Shown here piece by piece: positions 46,806 through 58,500 of a stretch of DNA of 64,000 bases; positions within the stretch are counted from its first letter, which is position 1; each line of letters starts with the position of its first letter. The notes under the pieces are model-generated. The model was not told where the DNA came from, searched no databases, and worked only from the letters and a program-made list of their open reading frames with translations. Origin of the DNA: Seminavis robusta (lineage: Eukaryota; Bacillariophyta; Bacillariophyceae; Naviculales; Naviculaceae). The stretch spans positions 1 through 64,000 of the forward strand of contig CAICTM010000271.1 in NCBI GenBank assembly GCA_903772945.1, read 5' to 3'. The position numbers were made by a program, and so were the translations under genes.

Positions 46806-47262
46806 TCTTCGTCAATTCTCTGGCACTGATGATTTCCTGGGTATCTTCTGGAGGGAGTTTTTCAAATCGTTGTACTTGTCTTGTGGTCTTCAACAACAGA
46901 CTGTTTTCTCTCGATCTCCCAATGTACTAGCTAGCTAGGTTGACAGTGATAGGCTGGCGCAGTGTCGTTCCTGTTGTGTGTCTCTCCCTTGTCTCAACTG
47001 TAGCGATAGTGTTGTGTTGTTGTTGGCTTTTGGCTTTGGCCAAAGACGAAGAGCGAAAGATCCTGGAAAGAAGGAAGTCAAAGGAAAGTGAGAATAAATT
47101 GCAGCTCTGCTGGGTTTAGTTTAATAACGTACCGGTAGCCGTTCGCGCTGGCACGGTTTTCATTGGATTTTGAAACAATCCGCTCACACAATCCATCTCA
47201 TCTCCACAAAGTTACTATTATCCCTTCTTCATAAAGGTAACGGTACCATACTACTGTCGACA
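46806..47262. promoter_or_regulatory. Divergent region between ARM-like and trypsin genes
   Basis: A 457-bp gap between two diverging starts. It contains CTAGCTAGCTAGG at about 46927-46939 and TACCGGTA near 47131. No defined promoter element is assignable. Confidence 0.35.
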
Positions 47263-48774
47263 ATGGTGTCTAATCATCGTCAGTGTTACGGTCCTAGTAA
47301 GCTATCAATTATACTACTAGGCTTGATTCAGCTTGTGGCTGCTTCGACTGCTTCCAATGGTATCAAGTTGGTATCAGGGGTATCCGAAACCGAAACAGAG
47401 GGGGTAGCATCCCGAAGAACAAACCTCCGGGGCCTTACTAGTGGCGAAAGCGATGGGTCTTGGTGGAGAGATCCCTACCTGGTAAATCCAGAAGAGGATA
47501 TTCTTGAAAGAGAAGAAATCCTACAAATACAGGAATCAGCGCCAATGAGTAGTGATCGAACGGTGGTAGGTCCCTTTGTCGGTTCTACGGTGCACGTGGA
47601 CCTGGAAAGAAACAAGAATGCCGTACCACCACCAACACCCGAACGATTATCTCGGATTATCCATGGCGTCGAATCGCCCTCGCCTTATAGTTTCTTTGCC
47701 ATGATACTGGTTCACAGAGGCAACGACTGGAGATGGAGTGGTTGTGGTGGCACTCTGGTATCCAACTGTCAGATCATTACAGCTGCCCATTGTGCAGAAA
47801 ACCCCGACATTAGCATGGACGGAGTCTTTGTGAATGCCTACAGTCCTTTCCAGGGAAACAATAGCAATATCCCGTTTCATTTCTCTCCAGTTCGACTCGT
47901 CGAGTCACACCCAGATTATGACCCGGCCACCAATGAAGCTGACATTGCCATTATCCATATGCAAGACTGTTTGGATGTCGAACAGTTCCCACCTGCACTT
48001 CTGGCACAGGATGGACCTGTTTATAATAGGCAATACCTCCCTGCCACGGGGTCACCACCGCCACCCGTCGCCATGGAAGTTTTGGGGTTTGGTAGCATGT
48101 CCGACAACGCCAATGTTCCTGCAGATGTCCTACGACAAGTGCAGATCCCTTTTCTGTCACGGGACGATTGTCTCAACTACTTTTCCGAGACGGATGTCCT
48201 CCCAGATATGGTCTGCGCGGGCTACGTTCTGACGGGTGGACCGGATGCCTGTCGAGGGGACAGCGGAGGTCCGTTGATACATTATCCCATGGAAACTGTT
48301 ACGGATTCGTCAGGCACCGTGATTGAGACCAAGGTGGTACCACGGCTGGTAGGGGTTATCAGTTGGGGAGTGGGCTGTGGGCGACGCGATTTTCCTGGGG
48401 TATACATCTACATACCACACTATCGAGACTTCATTTGGGATCGTATCTGCCCTCGCGCCTCCTTCCCATTGACTCGGCCATGGTGCAATGATGAAACGGC
48501 CTTTGTTCGGCCAAGTTCGACAGCGTCAATTGCCACATCAACCACCGATTCCTCACCAGGTACTGCCTCCAGTGGCACTCGGACTATTTGCAAGCTTGAC
48601 CGGGCAATCTGCTTAGAAGATGGAGATTGCTGCTCCAACTCTTGTAGAAGTTTTGAGAAAGTGAGCTATAAAGTCTGCTCCGATGGAGCCCGGCAAGATG
48701 AAGTTGGAGACCCTTTGGAGATTCCACAAAAGCTAGGGGGAGCAGCTGGTATTCGAAGACATGAAGTACCTTGA
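47263..48774 (+). CDS. Secreted trypsin-like serine protease (S1) with Cys-rich tail
   Basis: Single exon, 503 residues from the ATG in the context GACAATGG. The N-terminus carries a signal peptide (LSIILLGLIQLVAAS). A propeptide of about 125 residues precedes the activation-like site RIIHGVESPSPYSFF. The catalytic triad is H176 in TAAHC, D227 in EADIAII and S334 in GDSGGP. D328, six residues before the Ser, is the Asp189 equivalent, predicting cleavage after Lys/Arg. ISWGVGCG completes the specificity pocket. After the protease domain a Ser/Thr linker leads to a small domain with six Cys between CKLDRAIC and KVC, similar to knottin-type modules. It is likely exported to the cell surface or outside; the substrate is unknown. 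Confidence 0.93.
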   Translation: MVSNHRQCYGPSKLSIILLGLIQLVAASTASNGIKLVSGVSETETEGVASRRTNLRGLTSGESDGSWWRDPYLVNPEEDILEREEILQIQESAPMSSDRTVVGPFVGSTVHVDLERNKNAVPPPTPERLSRIIHGVESPSPYSFFAMILVHRGNDWRWSGCGGTLVSNCQIITAAHCAENPDISMDGVFVNAYSPFQGNNSNIPFHFSPVRLVESHPDYDPATNEADIAIIHMQDCLDVEQFPPALLAQDGPVYNRQYLPATGSPPPPVAMEVLGFGSMSDNANVPADVLRQVQIPFLSRDDCLNYFSETDVLPDMVCAGYVLTGGPDACRGDSGGPLIHYPMETVTDSSGTVIETKVVPRLVGVISWGVGCGRRDFPGVYIYIPHYRDFIWDRICPRASFPLTRPWCNDETAFVRPSSTASIATSTTDSSPGTASSGTRTICKLDRAICLEDGDCCSNSCRSFEKVSYKVCSDGARQDEVGDPLEIPQKLGGAAGIRRHEVP

Positions 48775-49883
48775 TTGCTAAGTCATCCAGTCTGCACTCT
48801 TGCACTTGACTAGAGTACTATATCAATACGACCGGTTGCCCGCTTCTTCTTACCATGACTTATACCAGGCAGTAGTTCGCAATGCACTTGTTCTAGAATG
48901 GGGTTGATAAAAGTTGGACTACTAGTATGCATATGGAGTGCACCGAGTATGCACAATTGGTATCCTTGGAATGTTGCCTAGCTAGTAGCTAGCATGCTAA
49001 AAGAAACTGTAGCCAAGAGTTTGGGTTTCCATCGTCGCTTTGAGGCTGCTTTTAGCTACATCGTACATGTACTAGTACATTTACATGGCACTCCGCCACT
49101 AAATATACACACACACACAATACACACTATTTCGAAGATCATCCTGCGTTTGCCCAAAGATTCCACGGAGTACTTGTAGCAATAGGGCTTCACATGTTTA
49201 TTAAACCTCTCTGTCGCATCGTTATTGGTGTGGCTCACAAGGTTCGCCCCCCAAGCTTGCGTTTGGTACGGGTACTAAAATCCTCGTAGATAAGGGTCAT
49301 CTCGATGCCCGCCCTTCTTGCTACTAACGATTGACGGACCATAAGCGATCTCGATCTTACATGCCACCCTACTAAACAACCAACAACAAGAGGAGCCCGT
49401 CAGTGTCGAGAACGGAATAAGACACAACTGGCTAGCTTGTTGTGTGCTGTTGCTCTGTCTAGCTAGGGTGCGCAGCAGTCTCTCAAGGACAAAGCGGCCA
49501 ACTGGTCAGCGGAAGAGGGTAAGCCGGGTGCAGCCCGCAGTTTCTCCCTGCTCAAACTGCAGAGTAAGGTTCAGTCCTGCCTTTACTTCAGGTGTGCGAA
49601 GGAGCTATTCCGTCCATAGTCTGGTCGTGTGATTGATTGCTCAACCTTTCACGAGAAAGCTTGGGATACCTGTTGGATCCATAAAGCCAATACGGAAGTG
49701 GAAGCCCAGCCTGCTACCCTTTGTAGTAGAGCTCAACAATTATCTTTCTCCGGTTCGGTGGATAGATCACAGCAAAGGGAGTCGAGTCGTAATAGTGGCA
49801 GGCTCTGAAGGACCAATCAACTTCAACCAGAAAGGCCGTGGGTATCGTTCTGCCTCGTATACCCTGATCCAGTTTATCATACC
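48775..49883. other. Intergenic region, no gene seen
   Basis: Holds CTAGCTAGTAGCTAG near 48977-48992, a GTACATGTACTAGTACAT palindromic cluster near 49064-49081, and an (AC)n microsatellite at about 49106-49119. Open frames are short and without domains. Confidence 0.4.
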
Positions 49884-52811
49884 ATGTCACTTGCGGCGGT
49901 ACCCCCGCTAAAAGCGACACGCCCTTATGATCTACAAACTCCAATAGCTGCATGGCTGGACGAAGATGATGCTGTGTATGGAACTGTGTCGGCCGTGACG
50001 GGCGGCGCCCACCACCCTCCAAAGCCTCACTTTCGCTCGATGGAAGTATCTCAAGATTTGGCCAAACTGCAACGGCTCAGAACAGCAATTGTACAGGTAC
50101 TGATCAGTGATGGGCCCGGTGGTGGCAGTAGCAATTATCAGGAGGCAGCAGAGCAACTCGATACCTTTTATGAATATCACGCCTCTCTGCTGCAGTGTGA
50201 GCAGCACGGAATTTGCGTGGAAGAGGTGTCCTCTCCCTTGGAACTGCCTTGGTCGTCTGCCTTTGCGGCACCTGGTAATATCCCACCTGCTGCAGCACGA
50301 GCCAATCCTCACGGAGACGACGATGACGACGACGATGCAATGGATATTGACGGACCCGGCCATTATCATCGTCGTGGTGGTGGTCGTGGACGCCGGAATA
50401 GCAGCCAGAGCAGTGGCATGGAAATCAGAGCCTCCATTACTTGGGAACGAGTCAACATCCTTTGGAACATCGTCGCTCTGGAGGCGTACTTGGCGTCGAC
50501 CCAACCTCTCACTACACGACAGGGATGGATGAAGGCCGCTGTACATTTAGAAAAGGGTGCTGGTATTCTGAGACATTTGCGACAAGATATCCTCCTGGCT
50601 GACGCCGCGTCTTCGTCTTCTTCTCAACAGTCACCCTTTACTACTATTGATTTGTCCGTGGCCTTTTGTCGGTCATGGGAATCTCTCCTAACTGCAGAGG
50701 CCCAGCGATCGTCCTACGAAGCCTTTCGCTGTGCTGCACGACCACGTCATTTCATGTTGGCCAAACTGGCTACTGCTGCCGCACCGCTCTATTCTGATTG
50801 TGAGCAATCCTGTGGCCACGATGAGTTGATGCGACGTGGTGCTGCCGGTGGCGACGGGAATAGCAGCGCAGGAGGTGCCAATCCAATTCTCCTCCGACAG
50901 TTCCTGGGATCTTGGCAGACGTATGCTGGTGCCTGGGGAGTGTGGATGAGGACCAAAGCCGAACATCATCAAGGATGTGTCCACAGAGACAAACGGCAGT
51001 TGGGATTGGAATTGGCCCGTCTTCACAAGGCATTGACCTTAGGAGGACAGTGCCAAGAACTTTGTCAACAGCAGGTACAACAACAACAGCATCCACAATC
51101 ATCTTCTCAACCTCCTAGTTTACAAGCCCTGGCACATGAAGTCAAACAAACCGTCGACGAAATGCAGAGTCGATACGTCCAGGCCACACAAGAACAAGCG
51201 CAAGCAAGAGCCGAAAATAACAGCAACAACAACAGCCATGCCACCGTACAGCCAGAGGACTTGCCCGAAATTGCGCCACAGCTGCAAGTCAAAGTAAACC
51301 AACCCATTGAAAAGATACTCCCACCGTTGGAAACACCACTCTTTGAAGACATCATGAACCCGCTGGTAAGGCGATATGTCGATCTCTTCATGTCCGAAAT
51401 GGATAAGCTACTGTTTCAAATGACGTCAATAGCGGAAGAGAAAACAGAGTCCGCTCGTAAGGCGCTTGCCACTGTCAACCTTCCGCACTCGCTGACGGCG
51501 TATCGACAAGAACAAGCCGGCGGAGGTATTCCAGAAGACTTGTGGTTCCGTGTGGAAGCCGTTCAGCAAGAAAAACGGGTTTCTCGTCTTAAGCAGGAAC
51601 TATGGGAGCTTCGAGATATCGCAGACGCAGCACGGCATACCTACAAGGTAATAAAGAATCAACTCGAAGAAGATCTCGCTATGGACCGACTGTTTCGAGA
51701 ACAACATCCCAATTTTGAGGGTCATGATGCTGGCGAAGTTCAAAAGACGTTTCGACAATCGCTCGAAAATTATGACAGGTTGTTAGTGACAGCTCAGGAT
51801 GGCGATGCCGTCTTGTTGCGAAGGTTGGAAATGCTGGATACAGATCCCAAATACAAGTTGTTGCAATTCCAGAAGTCACAGCTGGATCGATTGCTTCCGG
51901 GGGCGGGAATGGTTGGACCCGCCATTGATACTTCCTTGTTAAGCAAACTGTTGGTTGAACTTTCCGTATTGTTTCGGGAACGGGAAATGATTTTGAGCAC
52001 CATGCGTGAGGAGCTGAAGAACTTCGACATCCACTCGAGGTTAAGTGAAGTTGACCTCTCTGGCGCAGCAGCTGCCAATACCAATGGCAATACCCCAAGC
52101 GGCAACGGAGGAGGCAACGCAGAGGCCGAGAGAGAGTTTCGACGGATCCTGATCGAATCGAAGGAGTCGTTCAACGAGATCGCGTACGATATCCAGGAGA
52201 ACATCAATAAGCAAACGGAACTGGTCCAAACGATCCTGGTGCAAAACCAAAAGTTCATGGACGCTCGAGATGCCATGCAATCGTCCAGTTCGAGCGATTC
52301 TTGTATTGTGATGATTGAAGATGCAATCGAAGAAATCGATCAACTGTCAAAGCATCTGAAGGAAGGGAAGGACTTCTACGACGTTGTCATTCCCAAATTA
52401 GATAAGTTGAAGCTGCAAGTGGGGGATGTCAGTGCTCGGTTAACAGTTGAACGTTGTGAGTACGAGGACAACTGCCGTCGGAACGAACAAGAAGCTGAAG
52501 ATGCACGGATGGCAGCCTCATTCATGGGCAACAGTGGAGGCAATGGCAATTCTGGAGGCGATGGCGGTGATGGTGGCCACAATAACCACGCCGTTGCTGC
52601 AGATCCCCGGCGTGGTTCCGATAGACCTACGCGAGCACAAGCGCCACCGGGCGTGGAACATGTCTCCCATTCTGTCCCGCAAGTTCGTGTTGACGATGAA
52701 AAGGTAGCAAGTCTTGTGGCGATGGACTTTGATCCGGAGAAAGTTGTGGAGGCGCTGAAAAAGTATGACAACAATGTGGAGCAGGCGCTGAATGAGCTGC
52801 TATCGTGTTAG
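49884..52811 (+). CDS. BRO1/ALIX-like protein with C-terminal UBA domain
   Basis: Single exon of 975 residues with ACC ATG start. The N-terminus (PLKATRPYDLQTPIAAWL) matches the opening of BRO1 domains, the banana-shaped helical fold that binds ESCRT-III (CHMP4/Snf7). Helical BRO1 sequence continues to about residue 400, interrupted by Asp-, Gly/Arg- and Gln-rich inserts. Residues about 475-880 form a long helical coiled region in the position of the ALIX V domain (IAEEKTESARKAL, LKQELWELRDIADAARH). Gly/Asn-rich sequence follows, and residues about 935-975 form a UBA domain with the hallmark LVAMDFDPEKVVEAL and NNVEQALNELL. ALIX-type proteins act in endosomal sorting and membrane scission; the UBA would add ubiquitin binding. 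The proline-rich tail of animal ALIX is absent. Confidence 0.88.
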   Translation: MSLAAVPPLKATRPYDLQTPIAAWLDEDDAVYGTVSAVTGGAHHPPKPHFRSMEVSQDLAKLQRLRTAIVQVLISDGPGGGSSNYQEAAEQLDTFYEYHASLLQCEQHGICVEEVSSPLELPWSSAFAAPGNIPPAAARANPHGDDDDDDDAMDIDGPGHYHRRGGGRGRRNSSQSSGMEIRASITWERVNILWNIVALEAYLASTQPLTTRQGWMKAAVHLEKGAGILRHLRQDILLADAASSSSSQQSPFTTIDLSVAFCRSWESLLTAEAQRSSYEAFRCAARPRHFMLAKLATAAAPLYSDCEQSCGHDELMRRGAAGGDGNSSAGGANPILLRQFLGSWQTYAGAWGVWMRTKAEHHQGCVHRDKRQLGLELARLHKALTLGGQCQELCQQQVQQQQHPQSSSQPPSLQALAHEVKQTVDEMQSRYVQATQEQAQARAENNSNNNSHATVQPEDLPEIAPQLQVKVNQPIEKILPPLETPLFEDIMNPLVRRYVDLFMSEMDKLLFQMTSIAEEKTESARKALATVNLPHSLTAYRQEQAGGGIPEDLWFRVEAVQQEKRVSRLKQELWELRDIADAARHTYKVIKNQLEEDLAMDRLFREQHPNFEGHDAGEVQKTFRQSLENYDRLLVTAQDGDAVLLRRLEMLDTDPKYKLLQFQKSQLDRLLPGAGMVGPAIDTSLLSKLLVELSVLFREREMILSTMREELKNFDIHSRLSEVDLSGAAAANTNGNTPSGNGGGNAEAEREFRRILIESKESFNEIAYDIQENINKQTELVQTILVQNQKFMDARDAMQSSSSSDSCIVMIEDAIEEIDQLSKHLKEGKDFYDVVIPKLDKLKLQVGDVSARLTVERCEYEDNCRRNEQEAEDARMAASFMGNSGGNGNSGGDGGDGGHNNHAVAADPRRGSDRPTRAQAPPGVEHVSHSVPQVRVDDEKVASLVAMDFDPEKVVEALKKYDNNVEQALNELLSC

Positions 52812-52937
52812 CGAGTACAACTCTACTAGAAATTCTTTTGAACAGACGAGGAATGCTACTGAATAGAAACCACCAATGGAGAACGTTTAGCAAAAAGTGT
52901 CTGCTGGATGCATTGTGTTTGGGTGCCACTCGTCTAG

Positions 52938-54979
52938 CTAGCTAGCAGCAGAGATGCCGTTTGTGACATCCTCCGTTCTGGCTGCAAGGCCTTTCCAGCC
53001 TCCCTCTTTGTCTTTGCTGGCATGGCGACAATATATTGGTAACAAGCGGATGTAGCGAATCTCAGCGATATCGTCGAGCAGGTTGAGGACTGCCAATAGG
53101 TCCTCACGCCTCACGTGCGTTTGGGTGCTTTCCATCACCTCGTTGAGACTGACACCGCAATATCGCTCCTCCTGGTCTCGTCGCTTGCCAAATGTATGTT
53201 GCATCATGTTGGCATCAATACAGTTGGTGCCACTCCAGAGAGTCAGCTTCGGGAGGTCGGCCTTTCGAACAAAGAAAATTGCAAAGAGCTTCTTGAGCTT
53301 CCCGTAAGCCTTGACCAGTCCCTGAATTGTACGGAAGCAAAATGGGAGGTAAATGCCACAAGGATGTTCGGGAGAGTCATCGAGGTCAATCAGTTTCTCC
53401 TTTGCAAACGTTGGCAAGACAGTCTCGAACAACGATGGAGTCCAGTGGATTTGAAGCCACCCCGAAGGAAGCCAATAGTAATCCCAGATGATTTGTGTGA
53501 AGCTCAGTGGTTTGTTGTCGTGGGGGAAGTTTTCCTGTTGCTTCATCTTCATCTCTCTCAAGAATCCAATTCGATTGAAGTTGCCGTAGACATGACTCTG
53601 CTCTTCGTACTCTGCGCCCTGCTGCATAGATACAGTATAGCATGAAACATTGTTCTCGAGTTCCGTAGCTTTGATTCGCACCAAGTCCCTACCATCCATC
53701 TCCGTGAGAGCACCGTCCTCCACCATTTGCGCAATGACTTTGCAAGCTTCTTGAGTCGTATGGAAGTTTTGACTGCAAACAGCTTTAGACATTCCCAAGA
53801 GGAGGCAAACTTTCTTCCTTGTCTTTGGCTTCTTTCCACCATGTGGATGGGTTTCCCACGTGTGTCCGCGCGGACGACGACGACGACGTGGAAGCAGTTG
53901 CGCATCCGCATTGACGACACCAAGTTCACCCAACACAGGTTCCACGGCAGATGCTGCTGCTGTATGCGGCACAGCAGCATTGTCATTGGCGGGGAGATCG
54001 GTCGCAGTCAAGTCGAACCGTTCTTCGTCCTTTTGAATATCGCTTAGAGTGATCTGGTGGACGTTTTCGGGCCTTGGATAGAAACGAGGCTTGGAATCCA
54101 ATAATGCACCGGTATCGACTGCACCATGGGGAAAGCACCGTATCAATCGAACTCCCTTCAAGACACTCTTTGGAATGTCGTGTCTCTCGACAAGAGCCCG
54201 CTTCGAAACAACTTTTTGTTGGTGACTTTCAATGCCTCGCTGGACAGCATCTCTTCAGCAAAGCAAGCAAAAGAAAGAAAGCGTGAGCATGTTGACTTAA
54301 ATACATGTAAGATGTCCGTGACGTCTGTCCTGCCAGCGACCCACCGAACTGCTCTCCGATGCGACCCATTCAAGCCGTGGTCCGTGAGAAATCGCGACAC
54401 GACCTGCTGGATGCCGGTCCGATTGGCTGCGGCACTGTCGGCGTCGAATTCAAATCCGAGTCCAAGGTCGTTGCGTGGATCTCGAGGGTCCCAAAAACAA
54501 AATGCGCTCTTGGCTTGTCCGAGAAATGGTTCTTGTACCATTGGGAAGTTGGTGTCGTGCCCTATCGAAAAGAGGTGGAGTGCGCCAAATCGCTCGAGTT
54601 GTTGGTTGGTGAGGCCATGGAGAGTGTCAGCGACGAGTGACAGCGTAAAGATTCTGTTATTCGAGTTGGCTACTACTGGACGCCATTCCAAGTGAAATTC
54701 GGAAAAGTCGTGGCAGGTTTCAATGCTGCTCGCCGTCGCAACGACAGGAGGAAGCTTGTGGGGCGCCTCGATCAAGCCAATGTCCACGAACTCTTGTCCC
54801 TGTTCACTAATTCCACCAATGAGGAAGATGTTGTGATTTGGCCACGCCGCCGTGATCCGGTGGACCAATGACGACAATCCCGACCAGGCGTTGGTCAACA
54901 AGGCCGTCCTTTGACGACGTCGAATCGCGGAGCGTCCAAGACAGACAATGCTGTTGGGTGGGATCGAAGCAATTACCAT
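52938..54979 (-). CDS. Unrecognised two-exon protein, diatom-type orphan
   Basis: Exon 1 54345-54979 and exon 2 52938-54252 join across a 92-bp GTGGGT...AAG intron with a strong pyrimidine tract, giving 649 residues. Without the intron the region would be two frames overlapping by four bases; the intron model is preferred because frame 2 is open back to the acceptor. The first 210 residues (start MVIASIPPNSIVCLGRSA) look globular and unassigned. After the junction comes a basic ERHDIPKSVLKGVRLIRCFP block, an RRRRRPRGH cluster with KKPKTRKK, and from residue about 385 a folded core with LSFTQIIWDYYWLPSGW, LPFCFRTIQGLVKAYG, LWSGTNCIDANMMQ and QEERYCG. Basic patches suggest a nuclear protein. 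No family is named. Confidence 0.6.
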
Positions 54980-55508
54980 TTTCCTGGAAGCTACGGTATG
55001 TTGGGGACGTCCGATGATGAAAGAATCAAGAGAGCACTTTTTATCGAGACGAGACGGAGATGTGATGAAGAGCGTGAAGATTGGAATTAGTCTACATTTT
55101 CTTTAAACTTTTAGGGGCCATCGGGGGTTTTATGTGCTCTAGCTAGGGGGGTCAAGATTTGCATCGCACCCACTTTAGTCCCGAACGGGTTCGTTTTTGT
55201 TGGATGCAGGCCGTCGTTGCCGAGAAAGACCAAGACAAGGTCATGGCCAGAACCAAAGACATTGCATCCCAGCAACCGCAACTTTTGCATCGCAGAGTAG
55301 ATCTCTTTGGTTGGTAGACTGTCAATGAGTGCCATTGGATCCTGAAGCATCAATTGCCTGAAGAAAAGAAGAAAAGAAGAAAGAGGCGATCATCATTTCT
55401 GCGAGATCTTTGGTCCAGTCCAGCTTACCGTATCCTGAAAGCAGCAAGATACCTTTCGTCCATATTCACCTATTATTGTTCGGTTGCATTATTAAATAAA
55501 CCAGCACC
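54980..55508. promoter_or_regulatory. Divergent region with a weak minus-strand open frame
   Basis: Lies between two diverging genes. An 80-residue minus-strand open frame at 55111-55353 (LLGCNVFGSGHDLVLVFLG inside) has protein-like composition, but no partner exon could be matched; it may be an unrecognised 5' exon of the gene at 54979 or chance. An AAGAAAAG run lies at 55360-55384. Confidence 0.35.
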
Positions 55509-58500
55509 ATGATGCCCTTTGCACATCCCTCTCAACGATCTCGGTATCGTTCTGCTCGTTCGGTCCGACCTCAGAGTATGAATGGTGGCAGTAACCCTGG
55601 AAGCATCAGTGGGGCTGGCAAGTGGTCCAAGGCCAAAATGACCTTTTTCGTGGGAGCTGTCCTGGCTGTGGCTGGCATTACTGTGGTCCCCATCTTTATT
55701 CTCGAAGGAAGCTATAGCTATAAACGCATCAGTTCCAATCACCTGCATCCTTCCAAAATGCTCCATTTGGGGGAAGCCATTCAACGAGAAATGGCACAAA
55801 AGCTACACAACAATCACCTGCTACCAGCGTCGAGTGATACTGATCAGAACAGCAATACTGTGGAGGAAGGTCATCCAAATCAACAACCCGAAGGAGACCT
55901 TCTAGATCACGACAATGAGCAGCAAGAAGGGGAAGAACCTCCGTCTCCCTTAACCAGAGGAGTCAATCGGGTACCCATGAGTAAAACACCCGCATTAATA
56001 GGAGCCAGACGAGGCCATATCCAATGCGATGTCCCCATTGAAGACGAAGATCGAATTGTTTATTGGAACGAGCGACAAGGAGATCGGGATCAAGCCTTTG
56101 TATCACCCTTTGTTCTGCCCACCGCCAATCAGGAATACTACATTACCTTTCAGCCCGATCGTGGAGGATGGAACAATATTCGTATGAGTATGGAGATCTT
56201 GTTTGTCATTGCATCGGCTACCGGACGGACGTTGGTACTGCCACCCAGAGTTCCTCTCTATCTACTGGGTCATGGCAAAGCAGGTGCAAAGAGTTTTGGG
56301 GACTTTTTTCCTCTCGACAATCCCGATTTAATGAGCAAGGTCAAGGTCATTTCCATGAAGCAATTCATTGAAAAGGAATCCCCCAAATGGGAAGGCCTCT
56401 CCGACGACGAACGCCAAAAGCTGCTCCAAGTTTCCGAATTGTGTCTCCACCACGACGGCGACGAAATTGACTGTCAAATCTTACACAAGCAACTCCGCAA
56501 TCGAGGACATCAACCCCAAATAAAACCAAGTGAAAATTGCTTCGTCTTTGATTTGGACGTGCTCCAATCGGGCGATCCAGAAAAACTCAGCGATGATCGG
56601 CATCTGGAAGTGGATCGATTTTGTGGTGGCCATCGAACGCCCGTATTTTACGACAAGACCTTGCAGTCGATACCCTTTATTCATTGGGATGCCGGATGTG
56701 ACGGTCTTGCCAACACCAAAGAAGATCAAGCCAAGTGCTTTCGACTCCTGCAACATTTCTACACTTTCATCTACTTTACCGATCCCAAAGTGGATAATTA
56801 CTACAAACGCTTTGTGCGAGACTTTCTGCATTACAAGGACCCCGTCTACTGCGCTGCCGCCAAGGTCATTCAGGCGGTACAAAAGGAAGCCGATAAGCTC
56901 AATGTCCCGTGGTCGACCTGGCATGTCCGACGCGGGGATTTGCAGTACAAAAAGGTCAAGATTCCGGCCGAAGAATGGTGGGAGAACACCAAAGAGGCTT
57001 GGAGACCCGGAGAATTGATATACATTGCCACGGATGAACGCGACAAGTCCTTCTTTGACCCCGTCCGAAAACAGAATCACCCCGTCCGCTTTTTGGATGA
57101 CTATTGGGACATGGCGGGCATTGGTAAGCTCGACGGCTCGTACGTTGGCATGGTGGATACTATTGTTGCCAGTCAAGGACGAGCATTTGCCGGAACTTGG
57201 TTCTCAACCTTTACTGGATACATCAATCGACTGCGAGGATACATGGGAAAATCCATGAAAGATTCGTGGTACTCCTTCCTGCCAAGAAAGGAAGTGATGC
57301 GAGAGTTTACCTTTCCAGACGGCAATTATCCCGCTCGAGAATGGCAGATTGGGTGGCTTGGCATTGACACTGATGAACACGATTTCGTGGAACATGGGGT
57401 TCCTGCAGATGATATTCACGACAAGGCAGTTCTGCGGTTACAACTACCGGATGCTCCCAAGGAAAGCAAGGAAGCCCAGAAAGAGTCCATCAAGTTTAAG
57501 GTACGTTGAAAATGATGAATAAGTTGTTTCGGAAGACGTGTCCATGTATCGGCTCATCTTCGGCTCATCTTGTGTTTGGAAAGAAAATCGACTTCGCGGT
57601 CAGTGATCTCAAGCCAGACGTAGGGTTTCGAGAAAAGCCGGTGGCGCGATTAGTTGCCGGGAGACCCATGGACGAGACGCCAGCTGTAAAAGGAGCGTCT
57701 CGGGCTCACGTGGAGTGCGAAATCAACGTAGATTCTCTGGCCTACTGGAATGATCCTCAGTCAGAACGGGACCAAAACTTTCAGTCTCCGTTTGCTGTCC
57801 AAGTAAGTTACTTCTGCAGGGTTATCGTTTGAATTCTCAGGCCGCAGACGGTTCAAATTCTGACTCTACAAATGCTCCTTAGGGTGATACAAAGTACATC
57901 ACATTCGCACCGGACAGAGGAGGCTGGAACAACATCAGAATGTGCATGGAAATCATCTTTGTCATTGCTGCCGTCACCGGGAGAACTCTCGTTTTGCCAC
58001 CGAAGGCACCTCTGTATCTCCTGAACGTAAGCAGCAATCATCGTCGCCGAGCGAGTTGCAGAGTGTTTCGTAACATGGATGATCGTACACTAATTCTAAT
58101 CCAAATCGTGTTGCGCCACCACGAACAGAAAGACAGCAAGTCCAAACACCGAGGCTTTGCAGACTTCTTCCCATTGCACACCGCCGAGTTTCAAAAACGA
58201 GTCAAGGTCATCACCATGGAAGAATTTGTCAAACGAGAGGGCGGTCCGGATGGACGGCTCCCAATACCAGATGGAAAACAAAAAGCCGTAGAGGGCGCAG
58301 CCGATGTCTGCGACAGAAATCCAAGGAGCGGTAAGTACTATGTTCGACTGCAGCATCGAAATCTAAAAGGGCTCACATCAGAGTTGGTTACGTTCCTCAA
58401 CAAATTTCTTTGTTTTGAAACGAAGAAATAAGCTGTGACCTAGTTTACGATTACTTGATTTCTGCGGGTCACTCTCCAATGATCCGAGCAAAGGATTCGT

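Noticed and set aside
55111-55353. 80-residue minus-strand frame
   Set aside because: Protein-like in part, but no supporting start context or exon partner was found; mentioned under the intergenic entry only.
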